NCBI GenBank assembly: GCA_964561215.1
Contig: CAZLOS010000032.1
Span: forward strand, 1 to 44,022
Direction of reading: 5' to 3'
Source: JAJFUV01 sp964561215
GTDB lineage: Bacteria > Acidobacteriota > Terriglobia > Bryobacterales > Bryobacteraceae
Length of the DNA: 44,022 bases
Shown here one piece after another: positions 1-8,122 of the stretch. The translations under genes and the position numbers were made by a program. Each line of letters begins with the position of its first letter. Within the stretch, counting starts at the first letter, position 1. A model generated the notes under the pieces. It was not told the DNA's origin. It saw nothing but the letters and a program-made list of their open reading frames with translations, and made no database searches.

Positions 1-596
1 TAGCTCGAATCCTGACCCTTGGCGCGCATGACTCGGATTACCGCGTACGGATACCCACCGCTCGGACGGGTTTCGCCCACCGCTGGACGCGCGCCGTACA
101 ACTGCTTCTTGGTGTCGCTGCCGAGGAAGGCGACGCGGCGGCCCGCGGCGCAATCTTCCCAGTTGTAGAAGCGGCCCTCGGCCACCGGAATGGTGCGGAT
201 ATCCGCGAACGGCGGGTGCGAGCCTGTGATCAGCATCATGCCGCTGTTATAGGCGCTGCGAATGGGAATCCCACCCCGGCCGAACTCGGGCAGCACGTAC
301 TGGCAGGAGGTGGCCTCCTTCGCCACGAAAAGGTGATCGGTGTCCAACCAGCGCAGCCGCCGCCCGGCGCGCTGCCCTCCAGCCTGCATGCTGGTCTGAC
401 CGCTGAACACGATCATGACGTTCTTGGCGAACTGTTCCGACTGCTTCTCCTGCCCCACCCGCAGCCCTTCGCCTGCCGCCACCATCAGGGTGATGGAGAC
501 GATGCCCCAGGCGATGCCGAACATGGTGAGCAGCGTGCGAATCTTGTTCGCCCACAAGGCGCGTATCGTGCCGGTGAACAGATCCTGCACGTTCAT
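1..596 (-). CDS. ABC transporter permease, MacB-type, N-terminal part (cut by window edge)
   Basis: This frame is open from an ATG at 596 to the left edge, about 198 codons, so only the N-terminal part is visible. It begins MNVQDLFTGTIRALWANKIR and continues LLTMFGIAWGIVSITLMVAAGEG, the first transmembrane helix of MacB/FtsX-like permeases with its characteristic LLTMFGI motif. A periplasmic MacB_PCD-like region follows, including GSDTKKQLYGARPAVGE and YAVIRVMRAKGQDSS. These permeases work with an ATPase and a MacA-like adaptor to move peptides, lipoproteins or drugs across the envelope. The start lies 25 bases downstream of the adaptor gene stop, so the two are an operon. The ATPase gene is not visible and may lie beyond the edge. 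The substrate is unknown. Confidence 0.85.
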   Translation of the reverse strand, partial: MNVQDLFTGTIRALWANKIRTLLTMFGIAWGIVSITLMVAAGEGLRVGQEKQSEQFAKNVMIVFSGQTSMQAGGQRAGRRLRWLDTDHLFVAKEATSCQYVLPEFGRGGIPIRSAYNSGMMLITGSHPPFADIRTIPVAEGRFYNWEDCAAGRRVAFLGSDTKKQLYGARPAVGETRPSGGYPYAVIRVMRAKGQDSS

Positions 597-621
597 GGCT
601 TCACCGCCCGACTTCGGGCCG

Positions 622-1842
622 CTACTGCAGCACCACCTGCTGTCCTTCTTTCAGCCCCGCGACCAGCTCCGTCTTCACTCCGTTGGATATGCCGAGCTGG
701 ACCGGCACCTTGCTGCGGCCGGTTTTGGTTTCCGGCGCAGGGATTTCAATGGACGGCTTGCGGTCCTTGTTGTACACGATGGCGGACTCCGGAACCAACA
801 GCACTTTGTGCTTCTCTTCCAGAATGATTTCGGCATTGGCGCTCATGTTGGCCTTCAGTTCACCGCCGGGATTGCGGATGGACACGCGTACTTCGAACGT
901 GGTGACGTTGTCTTTTTCAACCCCGAGCGGAGAGATCTTGGTCACCTGCCCATCGAACTTGCGGTCCTTGAAGCTCTCCACCACGATGCGCGCGCGCTGG
1001 CCCATGTAAACGCGGCCGATATCGGCCTGGTCCACCTTACCGAGCACATAGACGTCGCCCACGTCGCCCAGCGTCATCACCAGCGTGGCCTGCGAGCCGA
1101 GCACCAGGATGGAGCTCACCGCGTCGCCGACCTCCACGTTGCGGGAGAGCACCAGGCCGTCCATGGGACTCACGATGGTCGAATAGCTCAGATTCTCCTC
1201 GGCGCGCTCCAGGGCGGCGCGCGCCTGCGCCACCTGGGCTTTGGCCCGCGTCATGTCGGCGCGAGCCACGGCCAGGTTGCGCACGGCGGCCATCTGCTTG
1301 TTCAGGGCGAGCTGGTAGGCTTTCTCGGCGTCTTCGAGCAGGGACTTCGCGATCAGACCGTCGCTGTGAAGCTTTCGCGCGCGGTCCATGGCTATTTTCA
1401 GGAACGGCAGGTCGGGGCCTTCAGCCTCCACTTTGTTGCGCTCGAAGGTGGCCAGGCTGGATTCCTCGGCGGCCTGCGCGGCCAGCAGGATGGCCTTGGC
1501 CTCCCGCACCTGGGCCTGCAGTTCTTCCTTGTCAAGCTCGGCCAGCACCTGCCCCTGGCGGACGAATTCGCCGTAGTCTACCATCAATTTCTTGACGATG
1601 CCGCTGGCCTTGGATTTGACCTCTACTTTGGACCGCGGCTGGATCTTGCCGGTGGCCACGACGCTGCGGGCAATGTCGCCGCGCTCGATCTTGGCGAGTT
1701 TCGATGGGTCGATCTGATGGTTAGGTTTGAAAGCGGCTTTGATGCCGAAGAACGCCCCACAAACGACGACCAGCATGACAATGGCCCAAATCCAGCGGCG
1801 CCGTCTCCGTCCGTTTTTCCCGTTCTTCCCGTTACCAGCCAT
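622..1842 (-). CDS. Efflux periplasmic adaptor subunit, MacA/HlyD family
   Basis: About 406 residues from an ATG at 1842, which is preceded by GGAG nine bases upstream; a TTG at 1857 is a possible longer start. The protein has a very basic cytoplasmic tip (GNGKNGKNGRRRRRR) and one membrane helix (WIWAIVMLVVVCGAFFGI). A first lipoyl half follows (VEVKSKASGIVKKLMVDYGE), then an alpha-helical hairpin rich in Ala, Glu and Lys. The second lipoyl half is ENLSYSTIVSPMDGLVLSR, and a beta-barrel/MP domain ends in LKEGQQVVLQ. This is the usual MacA layout, a periplasmic adaptor between an ABC permease and an outer-membrane channel. The downstream permease at 1-596 is the obvious partner. The cargo cannot be read from sequence. 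Confidence 0.9.
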   Translation of the reverse strand: MAGNGKNGKNGRRRRRWIWAIVMLVVVCGAFFGIKAAFKPNHQIDPSKLAKIERGDIARSVVATGKIQPRSKVEVKSKASGIVKKLMVDYGEFVRQGQVLAELDKEELQAQVREAKAILLAAQAAEESSLATFERNKVEAEGPDLPFLKIAMDRARKLHSDGLIAKSLLEDAEKAYQLALNKQMAAVRNLAVARADMTRAKAQVAQARAALERAEENLSYSTIVSPMDGLVLSRNVEVGDAVSSILVLGSQATLVMTLGDVGDVYVLGKVDQADIGRVYMGQRARIVVESFKDRKFDGQVTKISPLGVEKDNVTTFEVRVSIRNPGGELKANMSANAEIILEEKHKVLLVPESAIVYNKDRKPSIEIPAPETKTGRSKVPVQLGISNGVKTELVAGLKEGQQVVLQ

Positions 1843-1951
1843 AGTGCGCTTCTCCAATAACTGAACTACGCAGATAGACGAGGTGGAGTTCCCGTCACTT
1901 CAGGCATAGACGAAGCAGGAGACGGACGGTCTCTATCCGGGCAACGGCGAT

Positions 1952-1980
1952 TTGTGCGGGACGGCCTGCCATGGTAGGAT
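1952..1980 (+). promoter_or_regulatory. Promoter candidate for tRNA-Asp
   Basis: A TTGTGC hexamer at 1952-1957 is separated by exactly 17 bases from TAGGAT at 1975-1980, matching sigma-70 spacing. Transcription would start about 15 bases before the tRNA. Supported by position and spacing only. Confidence 0.45.
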
Positions 1981-2003
1981 GAAACTACCGACGCTGTGCA
2001 CGC

Positions 2004-2081
<78 letters not shown>

Positions 2082-2095
2082 TTCCTTTCAAAACA

Positions 2096-2251
2096 TCACC
2101 GGTCACGATCACCAGTGGCACCACACATGGTCGCCGGCGTGATCCAGGCAACGCCGGAGTGCCGGCAGATGCTCCCGTGGGGAACGCCGAAGCGATCATC
2201 AAGGCCGGTATCAATCAGAGCCAGGGCGGCATCGCGCTGGCGGTGAAGTAG
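2096..2251 (+). pseudogene. Degraded C-terminal remnant resembling the TIGR03437 (Solibacter) domain
   Basis: Fifteen bases after the tRNA, one frame reads SPVTITSG and then, after about nine unrelated residues, NAGVPADAPVGNAEAIIK, ending GGIALAVK before a TAG. This pattern of a 'VPADAPVGNA' strand, an internal hydrophobic strand and a terminal ALAVK resembles my memory of the TIGR03437 C-terminal domain found on many secreted Solibacter proteins. There is no start codon of its own: the frame runs back through the tRNA. I read it as a leftover of a larger gene with an internal deletion. No database comparison was possible. Confidence 0.45.
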
Positions 2252-2281
2252 GCGAGCGCCTGCGCAAGTTCCGGAGGGTAG

Positions 2282-2848
2282 TTAGGCTGACAGGTGCTCG
2301 ATCACGATCTTGATCCCGATGCCGACCAGGATCAGCCCCCCGAGAACCGTCACTCGTTTACCCCAGATTGAGCCGGCCCGTCTTCCGATCAGCATCCCCA
2401 CCGAGGTGAAGGAAGCCGTTACGATGCCGATCACGAGGGCGGGGACGATGATCTTCGAGCCGAGAAAGGCCAGGGAGAGGCCGACGGCCAAAGCGTCGAT
2501 GCTGGTGGCCACCGAGAGCACCACCAGCGACCAGCCGGTCGTCGGGTCGTTCAATGTACGCCGCCCGTCCTCCTGGTCATGGAGGGCTCCCCAAATCATC
2601 CTGCCGCCGACAAATGCCAGGAGGCCGAAAGCAATCCAGTGGTCGAACGTCGAGGTGTACTTCTGGACGGCGGTGCCGGCAAGCCAGCCGAGCATCGGCA
2701 TCAGGGCCTGAAACAGCCCGAAATGGAAGGCCAGCCGGAAGACTTGACGTGGCGTCAGCGGGTTGAGCGTCAACCCGGTCGCGATAGCCACGGCGAACGC
2801 GTCCATGGCGAGTGCGCAGGCCAGTGCCAGGAGACTTATCCAGCCCAT
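2282..2848 (-). CDS. mntP: Putative manganese efflux pump MntP
   Basis: 188 residues, the usual MntP length, built from six hydrophobic helices in two similar halves. The half-signatures are AMDAFAVAIATGL (about residues 14-26) and TSIDALAVGLSLAFLG (about 114-129). Their Asp residues in the membrane are the ones thought to bind Mn2+ in the family. The protein exports excess manganese across the inner membrane. The gene stands alone, 262 bases downstream of the split glycosidase-like gene on the same strand. The family is often controlled by a yybP-ykoY manganese riboswitch, but I could not fold a convincing one in the leader. Confidence 0.9.
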   Translation of the reverse strand: MGWISLLALACALAMDAFAVAIATGLTLNPLTPRQVFRLAFHFGLFQALMPMLGWLAGTAVQKYTSTFDHWIAFGLLAFVGGRMIWGALHDQEDGRRTLNDPTTGWSLVVLSVATSIDALAVGLSLAFLGSKIIVPALVIGIVTASFTSVGMLIGRRAGSIWGKRVTVLGGLILVGIGIKIVIEHLSA

Positions 2849-3110
2849 GTCTCGCCGGCTGCTTCCCGCATGCTCTGGCCCCCGCTCATGATCCTTCGCA
2901 CCACAAAGCCGCAGTATCGCACAGCGCGGCGGAAGCGCGCTGGAGCATGGGAGCGGGAACTGGCCGAGGGCGAAGCGGCCGAACTTGGTGTGGCAGGCGG
3001 AGGCGCCAGAGTGACGGCTTCAAATGGTTCTGCCGGCTTCGGCGCAGCACGAGGCGGCAGTGGTGAATCGCTCTGCTTCTCCGAAACCCGAGCGACCGCT
3101 GGTGGCGGCG

Positions 3111-4226
3111 TTACTTTGCCTCCTTCACCCTCACGACGTAGTACGGCGCGGCGAGGAACGGGTCGGGATCGAGCCAGGTGCCCTTTTCCGTGTTGAGGAC
3201 TTCGAAGTAGTACATCAGGTCCCAGCGCGCGCTCAGGTCGGCGGCGGGAATCGTGAAGTTTGCCTTCGCCGTGGGGATCTCGATGGTCTTGAGCGGTTCC
3301 CGCAGGCTCGCGGGGCCGTAGTGTAGCCGGATCAAGGCCACGTTCGTTGCCGGCTTCACGCGCACGCTCAGCTTGAGCCGGCGATCCGGCTTGGCTTCCT
3401 TGGGCGGGTCGTGTTCGATCTCGGGCCTTGGCAGGGGTTCGGCCGACGCGCGCGCGGCGGTCTCCACGGGTTTGCGCCGGGCCAGCGGCTGGACCGCCTG
3501 ACGATAGGCTTCCGGTGCGCCGGCCACCGTCCAGGGCTTCTCCGGCGTTTGGGGATCGTAGCCGAGCCGGCCCCACATGAAGTGCGGGAGCCAATCGCCG
3601 GCGCCCGGCCGCGCGCGCCCCAGATCGATTTCAAAACCCTCGGAGCCGGAAGCCGTCAGCGCGGGGATCATCCGCCGCAATGCCTCGGAATCGCCCCATG
3701 CGAATTGCGAACACACTCCGGGCGCGCCGATCTCCCAGAAAACGCCGTGCCGGCGCGGCCTTTCGAGCAGGTCCAGGTTGCCGCCCGGCCTTCGGCCCGC
3801 CGCGGCATTCTCGTGGCCAACCCAGAGGCTCCAATAGTCCAGCGGCAGGCGCACGGGCGCTCCTGAAGCCGAGGCGGCTTCATAGGCCTCGCTATCTACC
3901 TCGACGACCACGCGCCGGCCCGCTTCTGCGACAGCGCGGAACACGTTCTTGCCGTTGGAATCCGCCCTGCCTTGACTGCCGCCCCTCACCTGCACGCAGC
4001 GGATGGCCCGGCACTCGGCCAGCAGCAGCTTCAGAGCCGCGTAACTGTAACGCGCCAGGTCTTCCGCGTTGAGTCCTTCCACCGGGGACTTTGATCCGCT
4101 CCGCGCCTTCGCCTCCCAAATGCCCAGCGTGAAATCGACGGCGTGTTCGGCACAGGTGGAAGCGATGAACCGCAACAGGGCCAGATTCCGCTCACGTTGG
4201 GCCTCCGTGAGGCCTTTTACGCGCAC
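3111..4226 (-). CDS. C-terminal half of a split secreted glycosidase-like protein
   Basis: 371 codons opening with GTG (4226) immediately after a TAG at 4227-4229, in the same frame as the upstream half. Read through the stop, the protein continues VPEFP-[stop]-VRVKGLTEAQRERNLALLRF, which looks like the helix and next strand of one TIM barrel. It goes on DFTLGIWEA and DYWSLWVGHENAA, then the apparent end of the barrel. The C-terminal ~100 residues (LKLSVRVKPATNVALIRLHYG to APYYVVRVKEAK) look like a beta-sandwich. It has no signal peptide of its own and no good ribosome site at the GTG, so it is probably not translated independently. The enzymatic role is unproven. Confidence 0.6.
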   Translation of the reverse strand: MRVKGLTEAQRERNLALLRFIASTCAEHAVDFTLGIWEAKARSGSKSPVEGLNAEDLARYSYAALKLLLAECRAIRCVQVRGGSQGRADSNGKNVFRAVAEAGRRVVVEVDSEAYEAASASGAPVRLPLDYWSLWVGHENAAAGRRPGGNLDLLERPRRHGVFWEIGAPGVCSQFAWGDSEALRRMIPALTASGSEGFEIDLGRARPGAGDWLPHFMWGRLGYDPQTPEKPWTVAGAPEAYRQAVQPLARRKPVETAARASAEPLPRPEIEHDPPKEAKPDRRLKLSVRVKPATNVALIRLHYGPASLREPLKTIEIPTAKANFTIPAADLSARWDLMYYFEVLNTEKGTWLDPDPFLAAPYYVVRVKEAK

Positions 4227-4778
4227 CTAGGGAAACTCGGGCACGGAGAGCCAGTATGGATACGGGGGCGCGAATTCATCTCCGGGATGCGTGAAGACAA
4301 GGTTCAGGCGGTTGAAGCGGTTACGCGCCAGGGCGCGGATGTAGTCGCGCCATCCGTCTTGCGACCGGAACCACTCCTGTTCAAAGTCGCCGATGCCGGC
4401 AATGCACCGGACGCCGCGCAGGGGCGTCGCGGGCGCGCCTTTCTCTTTCGACAGGCGCCCCTTCCACCGGACCTGGTCGGCGGCGGCAAGCAGGCCGTAC
4501 ATCAACCCGCGCAAGTCGCCGCCCTCGATGCGGCCGGACTGAATCCGGTATGTCTCGGCGGCGTCCGAAGTGATTTCCGCCGTGAAACGGATCGCGCCGG
4601 GCCGCAATCCACGCGCGGCGACGGCGCTTTCCACCTCTTTCCTGCCGAACTCGACCGGCCCAGCCTGGGCCGCGAACACCGCGGCCACCCACAACAAGAG
4701 TGTCTTATTCAGACAAGGTGCTCCAACCTCTGTGCGACAGATTGAAATAAATGATCGCGGCGGCTGCAAATCCCGCAA
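4227..4778 (-). CDS. N-terminal half of a split secreted glycosidase-like protein (ends at in-frame TAG)
   Basis: The start is uncertain: the longest frame begins with TTG at 4778. The signal peptide LNKTLLLWVAAVFAAQA points instead to CTG at 4712, which has GGAG eight bases upstream and overlaps the symporter stop. The mature part has an alpha-glucuronidase/hexosaminidase-like N-domain (YRIQSGRIEGGDLRGLMYGL) that usually precedes a TIM barrel. The barrel then opens with RGVRCIAGIGDFEQEW and YIRALARNRFNRLNLVF. It stops at TAG in ...WLSVPEFP although the frame continues intact into the 3111-4226 half. Together the halves make a protein of about 530 residues. Position behind a sodium:solute symporter suggests glycan degradation coupled to sugar uptake. 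Family assignment is by motif resemblance only. Confidence 0.6.
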   Translation of the reverse strand: MRDLQPPRSFISICRTEVGAPCLNKTLLLWVAAVFAAQAGPVEFGRKEVESAVAARGLRPGAIRFTAEITSDAAETYRIQSGRIEGGDLRGLMYGLLAAADQVRWKGRLSKEKGAPATPLRGVRCIAGIGDFEQEWFRSQDGWRDYIRALARNRFNRLNLVFTHPGDEFAPPYPYWLSVPEFP

Positions 4779-6486
4779 CGAGCATTCCCGTGCCCATCGC
4801 CAACTGGCCCAGGATAATCTTACCCACTCCGAACAACGTGCAATAAATGAATATGCAGCCGCAAATCCAGTCGAGGAGATTCCACATGCCGTCGCCCGGG
4901 GCCTTCACTTCCGGCACCATGGCGGCAATCCGTTTCCAGCCGAAACGCGATGGGTAAGTCCGGCGGTAGAAGGCCTTCAGGACCTCGTCGGGTTCCGGCT
5001 TGGTGAGGAACGTCGCCAGCAGCCAGACCACCGTGGTGATGGCCACCGTGATCATCATGATCCAGGCGAAGTCCACGGGCTTGTCGCTGTCAAGCTTGCC
5101 GGCCGTCTGCAGGGTCACCGACACGACGAAGGCGCTGATCATGGCCGACAGTTCACTCCAGGCATTGATGCGCCACCAGAACCAGCGCAGCAACAGCACG
5201 CCGCCGGTACCGGCGCCGGTGACGATCAACAGCTTCCACGCCCCGGCGATCGAATCCATATAGAAAGTGACGATGGCCGAGAGGATGGTCAACAGCACCG
5301 TGGCGAGCTTCGAGACGGTCACGTAGTGCCTGTCGCTCGCCTTCTTGTTGACAAAACGGCGGTAAAAATCGTTCACCAGGTAACTGGCGCCCCAGTTGAG
5401 GTTCGTAGCGATTGTCGACATGAAGGCCGCGGCGAAGGCTGCGACCATCAGGCCGCGCAACGAAGCCGGCAGGTAATCGATCATTACAAGGACGAAGCCG
5501 GATTCCGGATCGGCCAACTTGGGATACACCACCACGGAGACCAGGGCTGTCAGAATCCACGGCCACGGCCGTACGGCGTAGTGCATTACGTTGAAGAAAA
5601 GCGTGGCCAGAAGTGAGTGCTTCTCATTCTTGGCCGAGAACATGCGTTGCGCGATGTAGCCGCCGCCGCCAGGCTCGGCGCCCGGATACCATGTCGCCCA
5701 CCAGTTGAGCGAGATGTAGACCAGGAACGTGATCATGGGCATCCAGGCCGAGTTGAGGTCTGGCACGAAGCTCAACACGGAGCCGTGCCCGCCGGTGGCG
5801 ATACCGCGCGCCTGGTCCAGCGCCGCCAGTTTCATCTTCAGCGCGCCCATGCCGCCCACCGCGTGCACGGCGAATACGGCCAGCACGACGACCATGGTCA
5901 TCTTGATGAAGAACTGGATCGCGTCGGTCACCAGTACGCCCCACAGGCCGCTGAGAGTCGAGATGAACGAGGTTACCGTGATCATTCCCAACACGATCAG
6001 GAGTGCCGTGAGTTTATTCACCCCCAGGATGAGCGACAGGATCTTCACCATCGCCAGGTTCACCCAGCCGAGCACAATGCAGTTGATGGGAATGCCGAAG
6101 TAAACGGCGCGGAAGCCGCGCAGGAATGCCGCCGGCTTCCCGCTGTAACGGATCTCGGAGAACTCCACGTCCGTCATCACGCCGGAGCGGCGCCACAATC
6201 GCGCATAGAAGAACACTGTGAGCATGCCGCTGGCCACGAAGTTCCACCACAGCCAGTTGCCTGCGATGCCGCCGCGGGCCACCATGCCCGTCACGGCCAG
6301 GGGCGTGTCGGCGGCGAAAGTAGTCGCCACCATGGAGAGGCCGGCCAGCCACCAGGGTACGTCGCGGCCGCTGAGAAAGAATTCGTTCACGCTCTTGCCG
6401 GCGCGGGCTTTGTAGTAAAAGCCGATGCCGATGTTCAGCGCGAAGTAGAGAGCTACAATAGTCCAATCGATAAATGTGAGGTGCAA
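4705..6486 (-). CDS. Sodium:solute symporter (SSS family)
   Basis: 593 residues with a TTG start at 6486 and about 13 hydrophobic helices. The N terminus is typical of the family: FIDWTIVALYFALNIGIGFY, then SVNEFFLSGRDVPWWLAGLSMVAT, the conserved 'FF.aGR..pWW..g.S..at' signature. FVPDLNSAWMPMITFLVYIS lies in the middle helices. Such proteins import sugars, sialic acid, acetate or amino acids with Na+. The stop overlaps the start region of the split glycosidase-like gene downstream, so the substrate is plausibly a sugar released by it. The 5' end overlaps the divergent TPR gene by 11 bases, so its promoter must lie within that gene. Confidence 0.92.
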   Translation of the reverse strand: MHLTFIDWTIVALYFALNIGIGFYYKARAGKSVNEFFLSGRDVPWWLAGLSMVATTFAADTPLAVTGMVARGGIAGNWLWWNFVASGMLTVFFYARLWRRSGVMTDVEFSEIRYSGKPAAFLRGFRAVYFGIPINCIVLGWVNLAMVKILSLILGVNKLTALLIVLGMITVTSFISTLSGLWGVLVTDAIQFFIKMTMVVVLAVFAVHAVGGMGALKMKLAALDQARGIATGGHGSVLSFVPDLNSAWMPMITFLVYISLNWWATWYPGAEPGGGGYIAQRMFSAKNEKHSLLATLFFNVMHYAVRPWPWILTALVSVVVYPKLADPESGFVLVMIDYLPASLRGLMVAAFAAAFMSTIATNLNWGASYLVNDFYRRFVNKKASDRHYVTVSKLATVLLTILSAIVTFYMDSIAGAWKLLIVTGAGTGGVLLLRWFWWRINAWSELSAMISAFVVSVTLQTAGKLDSDKPVDFAWIMMITVAITTVVWLLATFLTKPEPDEVLKAFYRRTYPSRFGWKRIAAMVPEVKAPGDGMWNLLDWICGCIFIYCTLFGVGKIILGQLAMGTGMLVAGFAAAAIIYFNLSHRGWSTLSE

Positions 6487-7375
6487 GGTAAACCGTCCCG
6501 CAAAAAGGCTTATTATACTGAACCTCCTGGTTGGATGGGGGCTGTTTGCCTCCGGGCAAACCGGTGCGCTGTCACGGGCGGCCGATCGCGCTCGCGTCGC
6601 AATGGACGAGGGCCGCTTCCCGGAAGCGGTCGAAATCTACCGGGACCTGCTGAAGAACGATGCTTCGAACGCCGGCCTCGTCATGAACCTTGGGCTTGCG
6701 CTGGACGGCGCCGGGAAGCCCCGAGAAGCGGTCGCGCAGTTTGAGCGCGTCGTAAAGTTGGATCCCGATTTCGCGCCTGCATACCTGGCCGCTGGAAGCT
6801 GTTGGCGACAATTGGGCCAGCCGGCCAAAGCCCTGGATGCCTTTGAACATGCGCTGGTGTTGGAACCGGGGAGCCGGAAGGTGCACCTGGAACTGGCCGA
6901 TGCGCATTACGAACTAGGCCACTTCGAGCGCGCCGTGGAATTCTACGAGCGGCACACCAGCGTCGACGTCCGCCAGGTGCGCGCCTGGAAACAGCTCGGA
7001 GTCAGTTACGTGCGCCTGGGCCGGGCCCGGGCGGCCGAGTTGCGCAGGATCGCCCCCACGTCCCGCCTCTGGACGGACCTGGTTTCCGATTCCGGCCTGT
7101 ACGGAGACGCCGCGTCGAAGTCCGCTGCCGCGCCAAAGCCCGCGGCGCCCGAGCCCGATTGCTCCACGCCCTCGCGCGAGTGCGAGTTCCTCGCCGGCCA
7201 CTATCGCCAGATCATCGCCGCCGTCGCCGGGGCCAAGACTCCGGAATCGCTCTTCTGGCAGGCGCGCTGCTACGAAGAACTGGCCTTCCGGGCGTTCTCG
7301 CAGTTGAGCGATCTGCTGCCGCCGGAGGAAGTCCGCGCCGTGCTTCGGGAAGTAGGCGTCGCGGAGCCGAAGTAG
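6476..7375 (+). CDS. Secreted TPR-repeat protein
   Basis: About 299 residues from a GTG at 6476; the start is uncertain, but the following KRLIILNLLVGWGLFASGQ is a good signal sequence and needs an early start. At least four tetratricopeptide repeats follow: GRFPEAVEIYRDLLKNDASN, GKPREAVAQFERVVKLDPDF, GQPAKALDAFEHALVLEPGS and GHFERAVEFYERH. A proline/alanine linker (ASKSAAAPKPAAPEPD) comes next, then a helical C-terminal part containing CSTPSRECEF. TPR proteins are scaffolds for protein complexes, here probably periplasmic or membrane-attached. The partner is unknown. The gene is divergent from the symporter and overlaps its start. Confidence 0.85.
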   Translation: MRCKVNRPAKRLIILNLLVGWGLFASGQTGALSRAADRARVAMDEGRFPEAVEIYRDLLKNDASNAGLVMNLGLALDGAGKPREAVAQFERVVKLDPDFAPAYLAAGSCWRQLGQPAKALDAFEHALVLEPGSRKVHLELADAHYELGHFERAVEFYERHTSVDVRQVRAWKQLGVSYVRLGRARAAELRRIAPTSRLWTDLVSDSGLYGDAASKSAAAPKPAAPEPDCSTPSRECEFLAGHYRQIIAAVAGAKTPESLFWQARCYEELAFRAFSQLSDLLPPEEVRAVLREVGVAEPK

Positions 7376-7406
7376 TCCGCACCGCGGGACCGGTCCGGCG
7401 AATCTA

Positions 7407-8111
7407 ATGAGGATGCATTCGGTGAGACCCGCCGCCAAACGCGGCGTTACGCGGATCGGCTGGCTCGATAGCCGCCACACGTTTTCCTTCGACCAGTACT
7501 ACGATCCCCGCCACATGGGCTTCCGTTCACTGCGCGTCATCAACGAGGACCGCGTCGCGCCGCAACAAGGCTTCCCCACGCATGGGCACCAGGATATGGA
7601 AATCATCACCTACGTGCTGGAGGGAGCGCTGGAGCATAAGGACAGCATGGGTAATGGCTCCGTCATTCGTCCCGGCGAAGTGCAGCGCATGAGCGCGGGC
7701 ACCGGCATCACCCACAGTGAATACAACCATTCCAGCACGGAGACGGTCCACCTGCTGCAGATCTGGATTCGCCCGTCGCGGAAAGGCATCCAGCCCGGCT
7801 ATGAACAGCAGGACTTTTCCGAACGGCTGGCGGACGGGCAACCCGTTGCGGTAGCTTCCGGAAGCGGTTCGGCGGGCGCCATCCACATTCACCAGGATGC
7901 GGAGGTGTACGCAGCCAGATTGAAGCCGGCGTCAACCGCCGCACACGAACTGGCCCCCGGACGGCACGCCTGGGTGCAGGTGGCGCGGGGAACCGTCGAG
8001 GTCAACGGGATCAAGCTCAGCGCGGGCGACGGGGCAGGCGTCTCCGAAGAGCCGGCGGTCCACTTTGTCACTGAAGACGGTTGTGAACTGCTCCTGTTCG
8101 ACCTGGCCTGA
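7407..8111 (+). CDS. Pirin family protein (YhhW-like quercetin dioxygenase type)
   Basis: 234 residues, the size of bacterial pirins such as E. coli YhhW. The bicupin metal site is complete: His59 and His61 in FPTHGHQDME, and His103 with Glu105 in GTGITHSEYN. Conserved pirin blocks VLEGALEHKDSMGN and LLQIWIRPSRKG follow, and a second cupin ends CELLLFDLA. YhhW has quercetin 2,3-dioxygenase activity in vitro, but the biological role of most pirins is unknown. The gene is cytoplasmic and appears monocistronic, converging on the adaptor gene at 8123 with only 11 bases between stops. Confidence 0.93.
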   Translation: MRMHSVRPAAKRGVTRIGWLDSRHTFSFDQYYDPRHMGFRSLRVINEDRVAPQQGFPTHGHQDMEIITYVLEGALEHKDSMGNGSVIRPGEVQRMSAGTGITHSEYNHSSTETVHLLQIWIRPSRKGIQPGYEQQDFSERLADGQPVAVASGSGSAGAIHIHQDAEVYAARLKPASTAAHELAPGRHAWVQVARGTVEVNGIKLSAGDGAGVSEEPAVHFVTEDGCELLLFDLA

Positions 8112-8122
8112 TTGCGGCCGCT

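Noticed and set aside
2849..2950. yybP-ykoY manganese riboswitch upstream of mntP
   Set aside because: A CCGGCGAGACATGGG stretch hints at it, but it runs into the start codon and no paired second arm could be found.
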